Of a stretch of DNA of 17,567 nt, positions 7,573 to 14,017 are shown in pieces. How positions within the stretch are numbered: position 1 is the stretch's first letter; each line of letters opens with the position of its first letter. This DNA is from CAG-791 sp003447895 (GTDB taxonomy: Bacteria; Bacillota; Clostridia; Lachnospirales; Lachnospiraceae). The stretch is taken from contig CAMOMX010000041.1 in the NCBI GenBank assembly GCA_946620035.1, forward strand, positions 1 through 17,567, in the 5' to 3' direction. The notes under the pieces were generated by a model. It worked only from the letters and a program-made list of their open reading frames with translations. It ran no database searches and had not been told where the DNA came from. Made by a program: the position numbers and the translations under genes.

Positions 7573-8865
7573 ATGCAGGAATACACAAGACTGGTGAGCC
7601 ACAGGTTCTTTAAAATGCTGGAAGAATCCTCGGCCCATAACAAGAGCTGGGAAAACACAGACGAAATGATCCGGTACCTGACAGACCCGGGTCAGGACAA
7701 CAGCCTCGCCTTTGTCCTTGCGCGAAGCCTGCAAAGGCGGTTCCCTAAAGAGCTCTCCGGGATGACGCCGGCCGGGAACCTCGCGGGAAGCGTGCCGGAA
7801 CAGGAAATCCCCTCCTATCTCAGGCTTATGCGGCATCTTTTGTCCGAAAACCGGATGGAAGGGACTTTCCGGAACAGTCAGCTCGAAAAATATCTGAAGG
7901 GAGAGAGTCAGCATCTGTCGAGAGACAACTGCTTTAAGCTCGCCTTCGCCCTTTCCATGGACGAAGACGATGTCCTGGAGCTCCTTCGGTCCTGCTCCCT
8001 TCCGCCTTTCAATTTCCGAAGCTCCGAAGAACTCATCTTCTTTTTCTGTTTCTGCAGTCAGCGGCTGGCCGACGGGAACAAAGAAAAGAATCCCTATGGC
8101 TGGGCCTTTGCCAACGAGCTTTGTCGGGAGACGGCCCAAAATCTCAAGGAGGCAGCTCCCTTTGAAGACCCTGCTTATTCCGGGCAGAGCGAACTGATCG
8201 AGGATGAGATCCTGGCCCTTTTGGACGCCCCCTCCTCGCCGGAAAAGAAGGCCTCCCAGCTGCGGGAGTACATCCTTTCACACGCATCCGTCCTCGGCGG
8301 GTATTCGCGACGGGCCTATCAATGTTTTGACGAGCTTTTGGAGGAGATCACAGAAATCCTGGCCGGCCGGGAGGCGGACGGCCTCCCGGAAAAGCCCTCG
8401 GTCCGGCTGTCCTGGCTTGCCGGTAAGATGTACCGGAATATATGGCCTCAGTATGGCGACGGGACCACGGGGGATTTTGTTCCCTTAAAGAAATCGACGC
8501 CCGCGCTACCTTCCAAGCTGACCGACGAGCCGCTCTGGCGCGCAAGACTCGGGAAGCTCAAAAAGAGGGAGATCCCTGTGTCCAGGCATGACCTCCTCTT
8601 TCTGTATATGATCTTCTGGGACCTTCAGGATACCGAACTCACCGGCAAGGACGCCGTAGAGAGCTTTATTCTCGAGGCAGACGATCTGTTATATAAGGCA
8701 GGTATGTCGGGCATCTATATTCCCGACAGCTACGACCGGCTGATCCTTCTGGCCATTGCTTCCGGTTATCCCACGGCTTTTTTGGGAGACTTTTATGAAG
8801 CAGGCGCGGATGAGAGCATCATCCGCGACCTGATCGAAAAAAATCACATGCGGCAGAGCCGGTAA
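7573..8865 (+). CDS. Helical protein with two XRE-like/regulator modules, partner of the kinase-TIR protein
   Basis: The product has 430 residues, no signal peptide and no clear membrane segment. I do not recognise an exact family. Residues 103-160 read like a degenerate helix-turn-helix of a kind I recall, without having checked, in uncharacterised Clostridia proteins near Ser/Thr kinases: SQLEKYLKG, then LSRDNCFKLAFALSMDEDDVLELL, then an F..RSSEELIFFF segment. The C-terminal third repeats the same order: KLKKREIPVSRHDLLFLYMI, then ADDLLYKAGMSG, then YIPDSYDRLILLAIA. The ATG at 7573 is preferred over 7567 because AAGGA then lies 8 nt away instead of 2. The gene follows the kinase-TIR gene after 21 bp with no promoter or terminator seen between, so it is co-transcribed. 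It may bind DNA, or be a substrate or adaptor of the kinase. Both ideas are inference. Confidence 0.75.
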   Translation: MQEYTRLVSHRFFKMLEESSAHNKSWENTDEMIRYLTDPGQDNSLAFVLARSLQRRFPKELSGMTPAGNLAGSVPEQEIPSYLRLMRHLLSENRMEGTFRNSQLEKYLKGESQHLSRDNCFKLAFALSMDEDDVLELLRSCSLPPFNFRSSEELIFFFCFCSQRLADGNKEKNPYGWAFANELCRETAQNLKEAAPFEDPAYSGQSELIEDEILALLDAPSSPEKKASQLREYILSHASVLGGYSRRAYQCFDELLEEITEILAGREADGLPEKPSVRLSWLAGKMYRNIWPQYGDGTTGDFVPLKKSTPALPSKLTDEPLWRARLGKLKKREIPVSRHDLLFLYMIFWDLQDTELTGKDAVESFILEADDLLYKAGMSGIYIPDSYDRLILLAIASGYPTAFLGDFYEAGADESIIRDLIEKNHMRQSR

Positions 8866-8876
8866 TGTCCGCCCTG

Positions 8877-9593
8877 TCATTTGTTGCCATAGCGTATAGG
8901 GCCTGTCACACCTCTCCCGGCAAGCTTATTATTATAAAAATCATCCAGCCCCCAGGCATGTGCGGAGGCAGAAGGAATCGTGTTTCCGTCCTGGTCCTTC
9001 CACTCCCCCCATGAATAGTGAAAAGTTCTGTTCGTTACTCTGTCATAGACCGTAAAGCCATCATTCTCGTAGGGATTTCTCTGCGGGTTGTAATCATAGT
9101 CTCCGCTTCCGGGGATAATAAAGCCGCTCGGTTTTATCGGATCCACGTTCACATCACTGTCGCTGATCAGGAGCATCAACCCGAAAGCGCCAACCGAAAG
9201 AGCAGTCTTGATCCAGTAGCCCGGGTCCTGTATACAGAGCGGGATCATGATTCCGGCTGCGCTGCAGAACAGATCATTTCCAAGGATGACCGCGAGGCCG
9301 AGCGGCCTGTTCTTCCCGTCCTTCAGCATGGACGCCGCCGCAAGGATGACCAGGGCCGTTTCCACGATCAGACGAAAAGCAAATACGAATCGAAAGACTT
9401 CAAAACTGACGGCTAATGCCGCCGACAGGGGCGCGGCAAGGCCGGCAGCGCAGGATGCGAGGTTCCCGGCTGTCCCAACCCTGACTCCCGCTTTGTAAAT
9501 AAGCAGCAGATAGACAGCTGCAAAGGCTGCCAGAACGATTGCGAGCATAATCAGATTTTTTCCCGTTAACATATAGATAAGCTGAAGCAGCAT
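8877..9593 (-). CDS. Unknown polytopic membrane protein with a soluble C-terminal tail
   Basis: The 238-residue protein has about five hydrophobic segments (roughly residues 12-33, 46-66, 68-90, 98-120 and 128-144). A polar tail of about 90 residues follows, rich in Tyr, Asn, Gly and Trp (for example YDYNPQRNPYENDGF and HYSWGEWKDQDGN). I recognise no family. The ATG at 9593 was chosen because GGAGG lies 7 nt upstream. An upstream in-frame start at 9623 has no comparable site. It follows the 99-residue membrane protein gene by 61 bp and shares its transcript. Its stop lies 11 bp from the stop of the convergent 430-residue gene. A cell-envelope role is likely, but its function is unknown. Confidence 0.75.
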   Translation of the reverse strand: MLLQLIYMLTGKNLIMLAIVLAAFAAVYLLLIYKAGVRVGTAGNLASCAAGLAAPLSAALAVSFEVFRFVFAFRLIVETALVILAAASMLKDGKNRPLGLAVILGNDLFCSAAGIMIPLCIQDPGYWIKTALSVGAFGLMLLISDSDVNVDPIKPSGFIIPGSGDYDYNPQRNPYENDGFTVYDRVTNRTFHYSWGEWKDQDGNTIPSASAHAWGLDDFYNNKLAGRGVTGPIRYGNK

Positions 9594-9654
9594 AATTCTT
9601 CCTCCTTCTCTCCTGTAGACCACTTTGTCTTTTGTTCTGATTCGGCCGCTGTTC

Positions 9655-9954
9655 TCAGTTCCGTTTTAAAAGGAACCTCATTCCGAAGGACATCAGAAGG
9701 ACCAGAAACGGAACCTCGATCCCAAACAATGCTGTGGCCGCGGCAACAGAGGCCAGATAAACCTGGATCGCTCTTCCCGCGCTGCTTTTATCATCTGCGT
9801 TTACAAAAGCCACTGTGACCAGGATCGTAAGTCCGATGGTCAGAAAAACGGCGGTCCAGTATGCTGTCTTCAAAACAGCATTCATGTTGGCGAAAAAATA
9901 TCCGCCTCTGAACAAACTGCAGAAATCCAGATAATCGTGAAGCGCTTTAGACAT
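9655..9954 (-). CDS. Small unknown membrane protein (99 residues)
   Basis: The product has a short polar N-terminus (MSKALHDYLDFCSLFRGGYF) and two hydrophobic stretches, about residues 30-52 and 64-95, and ends in basic residues (RFLLKRN). The second stretch is long enough for one or two crossings. A perfect AAAGGAGG site lies 8 nt before the ATG, which supports a real and well-translated gene. It is the first gene of a two-gene membrane-protein operon with the 238-residue protein. A CCGGC/GCCGG hairpin (9974-9990) sits directly before the ribosome binding site. No family is recognised. Confidence 0.75.
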   Translation of the reverse strand: MSKALHDYLDFCSLFRGGYFFANMNAVLKTAYWTAVFLTIGLTILVTVAFVNADDKSSAGRAIQVYLASVAAATALFGIEVPFLVLLMSFGMRFLLKRN

Positions 9955-10006
9955 CTCTTTTACCTCCTTTTTTCCGGCGTTCTCTGCCGGCTTCTTTCTT
10001 TGTCTT

Positions 10007-10022
10007 TGATAGGGCTATCATA
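10007..10022 (-). promoter_or_regulatory. Putative extended -10 promoter overlapped by a perfect palindrome
   Basis: On the minus strand TATGAT (10022-10017), preceded by TGA, reads as an extended -10. No good -35 is seen 17 bp upstream. It overlaps TGATAG-CC-CTATCA (10020-10007), a perfect inverted repeat with a 2-bp spacer. A repressor bound here would block the start of the 99/238-residue operon. The start codon is about 55 nt downstream. Confidence 0.4.
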
Positions 10023-10155
10023 TCATCTGCCGTTCTTCTTCCCGTTTTCGTGATGCGGAGGCTGTATTACCGGGTATTCAGCGTATCTTTCTCCGAAAGG
10101 CTGCTGGTGCAGTTATGATTTCAAAGTTATTCAGAAGAGAAACATTCTCCGGTGT

Positions 10156-10200
10156 TGAAAAACAGCATCCCGGGACGCATTGGCATCCCGGGATGTTGTT
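10156..10200 (-). terminator. Intrinsic terminator of the LRR surface protein gene
   Basis: A 15-bp stem joins 10161-10175 and 10186-10200 (with one G-T pair) around a 10-nt loop. On the minus strand it is followed at once by TTTTT. It lies about 75 bp after the stop of the 1149-residue gene, past the TROVE remnant. The other strand has only TTT after the stem, so termination is mainly for minus-strand transcripts. Confidence 0.85.
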
Positions 10201-10218
10201 TAAACCGTTTTTCATTTT

Positions 10219-10257
10219 TCAGGCGATCGTAATAGCCTCGTATCTTTCGGAGCCTAT
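10219..10257 (-). pseudogene. Remnant of the 3' end of a second TROVE-like gene
   Basis: The minus strand reads ATAGGCTCCGAAAGATACGA and on to a TGA at 10221-10219, coding IGSERYEAITIA-stop. The intact TROVE gene ends IGSERYEAVTVA-stop at 15492. By hand alignment 34 of 39 bases match (10219-10257 against 15492-15530). The differences are synonymous or Val/Ile changes, so the copy diverged while still coding. Homology stops upstream at 10257, and what lies there (10258-10276) is unrelated sequence leading to the stop of the surface protein gene. It has no start or ribosome binding site and is too short to be a gene. Confidence 0.7.
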
Positions 10258-10276
10258 AGGATGCTGAACAGTTACC

Positions 10277-13200
10277 TTATTTTGTGATCTTCACACTCTT
10301 TACAGTACTCCAGGCTGAATAGTATTTTTTGCCGCTGACCGTTTTAAAGGTCCTCACACGGACATAATATACCTTTCCCTTGGTCAGGCTTCCGATCACC
10401 GTCGACACTGTGCCGTTCTTTGCTATTGTCACAGTCTTATTGCCGCTGGCAAAGGTCTTCTTGAGGCTATACTGAACCAGGTACCCGCTGCCCTTTGTGT
10501 TCTTTCCCCACTTGGCCGTCATCTTTCTGGATGCGCTGTTTTTCAGAGAAGAAACGGCAGGTCTTGCCACGCGATAGTAAGTAACTGATTTAGAGAGCGT
10601 ACTCTTGCCGGAATCTGCATAAGCGATCACCTTATAAGTATACTTTGTTCCGTTTGTATTTGCTTTGGTATCCGTGTACGCTACGGTACTGCCGCTCGTG
10701 ATCTTCTTGATCAGTGTGCCGCCGCGATAGAGATAGTAGCCCTTCGCCCCGGCCACCTTTTTCCACGTCACTTTCATGCCCGTGGCCAGATTTGCCGCCG
10801 TGACAGAAGCCGTAGCTGCGGGGACGACCTTGATCGTAACAGACACTGACTTGGCGTTATACTCTGCGGTCGCGGAAGAAGTTACAGTGATCTTGACGGT
10901 GCCGACCTTCTTGGCCGTAATCTTGCCGGCGCTGGTAACGGTCGCAATGCTTGTATCGGCGGACTTGAACGACTTGGTCCCCTTTGCGCCTGTTACCGAG
11001 ATCGTTGTTGTTTTCCCAACTGCAATGGCAGAAGCCGCAGGTTTGGCTGTGACCGTCTGGTTCGCTTTTATGATCTTTCTCGTGTAAGTTCCCGTCCCGA
11101 TCGAATCAACTGGCTCACCGCTGCTGCCCAGGAACCCCTCACCGGCATCGATTTTGGCCTGAGCGAGGATCTCTTTGACAGCAATCGCCGCACCGGACAG
11201 ATTGACGATTTTATTGAGGTCACTCTCAAAAAACGTCTTGTATCCTATGGTTCTTACACTCTCCGGAATCGTCAGGGTTCCGGTCAGTGTGCTGTTTTGC
11301 GCAAATGCGCTGTCACCGATCGTCTCAATCCCGTCCGGAAGGATGAGGCTGCTCAGCTTATTTCCGGCAAAAGCGCGGTATTCGATGGTCTTTACCGTAT
11401 CCGGCAGGTTTACGCTGCTGAGCTGGTTTCCGCTGAATGCATACGAGCCGATCGTCTCCACGCCATCCGGAAGGACGACCCCGGTGAGACTGCATCCCTC
11501 GAACAATCCGCTGGGAACTTTGGTCATGCCGGCCGGGAGCGCTATGTTTCCGGTCAACCGGCTGTTGCCGTAGAAGGCGGAACTTCCCAGTTTCTGAAGA
11601 CCGCTCGGAAGACTGATGCCGGTCAGCGCACAGTTAGAGAACGCGGAGTCAGCGATCTCGGTCACACCGGCAGGAATATTGACAGAGGAAAGCTTCGGGC
11701 AGCCCTGGAAACAGGCGCTGGGAATCCTGGCCACGCCGTCAGGAAGATGAACTTCCTCAAGTTTGCTGCAGTCGCGGAACATATAGTTTCCCAGTGTTAC
11801 CACGCTCGCAGGGAGTGTGAGCGACGTCAGGCTCTTGCACTTTTCAAAAGCGCTGTATCCAAAGCTGCTCAGGTTTTCCGGCAGTGTAACCTCCGCAAGT
11901 GCGGTGCAGTCGCAGAAAGTGCCGTCCGGAATTTCCGTGACACCGTCCGGGATTACAATGCTTTTTAATGATGCGCAGTCTTCGAATACCCATGTGTCAA
12001 GCTCTGTGAGACTCGCCGGAAGATCGATGCTCCCGAGCACTTTACAGTTCGAAAAAGCGCTGTATCCGATCCTGGTGATCGAATCCGGCAAAATGACATT
12101 TTTAAGCTTTACGCAGTTTGCAAACATAGGGCCTTTCAGTTCGGTGACCGGCGCTTTGATCTCCGCGCTTTCCAGATAATCGCAGTGCTGGAATACGCCG
12201 TTTTCCAGCGATGTCACGCCTGCCGGGACAACGATTTCCCGAATGCTTGTATACCAAAATGCGCTGTTGCCAAGTTTTCTGAGGCTCTCGGGGAGCGTGA
12301 CACCCGTCAGAAGATAACACTGTCCGAACGCCTCATTTCCGATCTCCTCCAGACCCTCCGGCAAGTTCACTGTTTTCAATTTTTTGCAGATCACGAAGGC
12401 AGATTCCCCGATCGTCCTGAGACTGGACGGGAGTGAGACGGTCTCTATTTGATTGCAGCATCGGAAGGCCCTCATTCCAATCTCATCAATGCCATCCTCA
12501 ATTACAACACTGACGACGGAATCCCAGTCATTGGTGTTTTGATTATCAAAAGCATACTCCGCAATGGCGCCGGTTCCGGATATGGTAAGTACACCGGTCT
12601 CCGTATCAAGGTTATAGACAGCATTATCGCCGCAGCTTCCGCTTGTGACGATCTCTTTAAAGACGGCTTTAATGATTGTGTCGTCCCACCGTAAATAGAT
12701 CGTGTTCTCCATTCCCGCGCGGTAACCCCACTCGCCCTTCACTGTCTCCAGCTTGTCAAAATACCATCCTTCCGCCGGGGTAATAGTCAGTCTGATTTCC
12801 TCCCCGTTTGTCGCCTCATATCTGTCGGCCGTGACAGTACCCTGTCCTTCCACGACAAATTCCAGCGTAACCACGGGATCGGGATTTACCGAGAGCGGGA
12901 AGCTCTCATAGACCTCGCCGGTCTCTGCGACTGTCGCCGTGATGAAGTAGCTCTGATACGCCTGGTCGGCAGACATCACAAAATGGAGGATCCCTTCGTC
13001 ATCAGGCACGAGGGCAGTCGTCTCTCCCTCATATCCCACGCGGAGCCCGACGGAGATCTCTTCCCCTGCCGTGAATTTCTCCATAAGCGCATTGTTTCGC
13101 ATCATCAGATAAGCGTAGCTGAAGGTCACCTCTTTCCCGGCCATGATGCGTCCCTTGCTGTCCAGGCCACTGAGGATGATGCCGGTGACGTCGCCCAGTG

Positions 13201-13726
13201 AATACGATGCCGTATCCTGACCGGCAGCGGGTTCGGTTCCGGGAAGCACGGACTCGGACTCCTCAGCAGATTCCTCTGCCCTCTCTGATTCTGTTTCCTC
13301 TGTCCTTTCTGCCTCCGCAGTCCCGGAATCCGTTACGGTGTTTTTCGTGCCGGCATTTTCCTCGGCATTTTCTGTGTCCGTGTTCTCCGCCGTGTTTTCT
13401 GCGCCGGCGTCCTCCCCGGCGTCTTTCGTTCCGGCGTCCTCCTCGATATTCTCTGTGTCCGTGTTCTCCACAGCGTCTTCTGCGCCGGCGTCCTCCCCGG
13501 CGTTTTCCTGCTCTTCTTCCTTCGGACCGGTCATCTCTAAAGCGCCTTCCGGCTCTTTATTTTCTTCGTCAGAAAGCGCATTCTCCTCCTGCGCCTCTTC
13601 CGTGACAGCTTCCGACGCACTTGTCACTTCCGGTTCTGTGACTTCTCCCGCAAGGGCGACAGCGCCCGGGATCTGTGATGTCAGAAGTCCCACAGTCAGT
13701 AGTATGGCAATTAATCTCTTTCTCAT
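10277..13726 (-). CDS. Secreted BspA-type LRR_5 surface protein with Big2 and Fn3-like domains
   Basis: The 1149-residue protein begins with a signal peptide (MRKRLIAILLTVGLLTSQIP..., likely cut after AVALA near residue 26). A Glu/Asp/Asn/Thr-rich linker (27-172) holds a 27-residue tandem repeat. Residues 173-285 resemble a beta domain, and 286-358 an InlB B-repeat-like domain (VEGQGTVTA...GWYFDKLE). About 20 LRR_5 repeats of roughly 23 residues follow (404-845, pattern LxxVxLPxGLxxIGxxAFxxCxx). Residues 890-968 are a Big2-like domain (ADTSIATVTSAGKITAKKVGT), and two Fn3-like domains reach the end. No LPXTG anchor or S-layer domain is seen, so release or non-covalent attachment is likely. Such proteins often bind host or microbial partners, but the ligand here is unknown. 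The start is supported by the signal peptide and GGGGTG 4 nt upstream. The gene is divergent from the LuxR-type membrane regulator. Confidence 0.93.
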   Translation of the reverse strand: MRKRLIAILLTVGLLTSQIPGAVALAGEVTEPEVTSASEAVTEEAQEENALSDEENKEPEGALEMTGPKEEEQENAGEDAGAEDAVENTDTENIEEDAGTKDAGEDAGAENTAENTDTENAEENAGTKNTVTDSGTAEAERTEETESERAEESAEESESVLPGTEPAAGQDTASYSLGDVTGIILSGLDSKGRIMAGKEVTFSYAYLMMRNNALMEKFTAGEEISVGLRVGYEGETTALVPDDEGILHFVMSADQAYQSYFITATVAETGEVYESFPLSVNPDPVVTLEFVVEGQGTVTADRYEATNGEEIRLTITPAEGWYFDKLETVKGEWGYRAGMENTIYLRWDDTIIKAVFKEIVTSGSCGDNAVYNLDTETGVLTISGTGAIAEYAFDNQNTNDWDSVVSVVIEDGIDEIGMRAFRCCNQIETVSLPSSLRTIGESAFVICKKLKTVNLPEGLEEIGNEAFGQCYLLTGVTLPESLRKLGNSAFWYTSIREIVVPAGVTSLENGVFQHCDYLESAEIKAPVTELKGPMFANCVKLKNVILPDSITRIGYSAFSNCKVLGSIDLPASLTELDTWVFEDCASLKSIVIPDGVTEIPDGTFCDCTALAEVTLPENLSSFGYSAFEKCKSLTSLTLPASVVTLGNYMFRDCSKLEEVHLPDGVARIPSACFQGCPKLSSVNIPAGVTEIADSAFSNCALTGISLPSGLQKLGSSAFYGNSRLTGNIALPAGMTKVPSGLFEGCSLTGVVLPDGVETIGSYAFSGNQLSSVNLPDTVKTIEYRAFAGNKLSSLILPDGIETIGDSAFAQNSTLTGTLTIPESVRTIGYKTFFESDLNKIVNLSGAAIAVKEILAQAKIDAGEGFLGSSGEPVDSIGTGTYTRKIIKANQTVTAKPAASAIAVGKTTTISVTGAKGTKSFKSADTSIATVTSAGKITAKKVGTVKITVTSSATAEYNAKSVSVTIKVVPAATASVTAANLATGMKVTWKKVAGAKGYYLYRGGTLIKKITSGSTVAYTDTKANTNGTKYTYKVIAYADSGKSTLSKSVTYYRVARPAVSSLKNSASRKMTAKWGKNTKGSGYLVQYSLKKTFASGNKTVTIAKNGTVSTVIGSLTKGKVYYVRVRTFKTVSGKKYYSAWSTVKSVKITK
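13337..13498 (-). repeat. Tandem 81-bp repeat (two copies) in the acidic linker
   Basis: Two consecutive 27-codon units (residues 77-103 and 104-130 of the surface protein) are alike at DNA and protein level: GEDAGAEDAVENTDTENIEEDAGT... and GEDAGAENTAENTDTENAEENAGT... Such units can expand or contract by slippage, changing the length of the stalk. Confidence 0.8.
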
Positions 13727-13764
13727 TCTGCACCCCGCCTTTTCCTATTTTGACCCTGCTATCC

Positions 13765-13793
13765 ATGCACGCGCATACACGTTGGCCGTGCAT
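13765..13793. repeat. Inverted repeat upstream of the surface protein gene
   Basis: ATGCACG (13765-13771) and CGTGCAT (13787-13793) form perfect 7-bp arms around 15 bases, 39 bp before the surface protein start. It may be an operator or a leader hairpin. No clear sigma-A promoter for the surface protein could be chosen in this gap. Confidence 0.45.
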
Positions 13794-13867
13794 TCTTCTA
13801 CACCTCTACACTAGCCAATTAAAAAAAGACAGACAAGCCTGTTTCATGGTTGGAAGGGGGAAATAAG

Positions 13868-13885
13868 CGGGTAGTTTTCGGGTAG
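13868..13885. repeat. Heptamer direct repeats one helical turn apart
   Basis: CGGGTAG occurs at 13868-13874 and 13879-13885, start to start 11 bp, so both copies face the same side of the helix. They lie in the shared region between the surface protein gene and the LuxR-type gene, about 70 bp before the latter's -35. This spacing suits a dimeric or oligomeric regulator. Confidence 0.4.
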
Positions 13886-13951
13886 GCGCCTTTCAATAGG
13901 CTGATCAGCGCCCGGTCGAAGTCGCCGGGGAAAGGCATAGGTGGTTTTTTA

Positions 13952-13980
13952 TTCCATTCATTGGAAGAATTGCCTATAAT
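13952..13980 (+). promoter_or_regulatory. Promoter of the LuxR-type membrane regulator gene
   Basis: A perfect TATAAT (13975-13980) is present. At 17 bp upstream the -35 is poor (TTCCAT, 13952-13957), which suggests that activation may be needed. Transcription would start near 13987. Confidence 0.6.
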
Positions 13981-14017
13981 CTAGGTAAGATACGCATACC
14001 CTGTGCTCAAGAAACGG

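Larger units (their letters stand above)
9955..10276 (-). other. 322-base intergenic region between the small membrane protein and the surface protein gene
   Basis: From left to right the region holds the leader hairpin and ribosome binding site of the 99-residue gene, a palindrome overlapping a putative -10 (10007-10022), about 130 bases with nothing recognisable, a strong terminator (10156-10200) and a short TROVE-gene remnant (10219-10257). No open frame longer than the remnant is credible here. Confidence 0.7.

Noticed and set aside
13801..13830. Possible terminator on the minus strand (T-tract after a short stem)
   Set aside because: Only a 4-bp ACAG/CTGT stem precedes the seven T, and no transcript is expected to end there.
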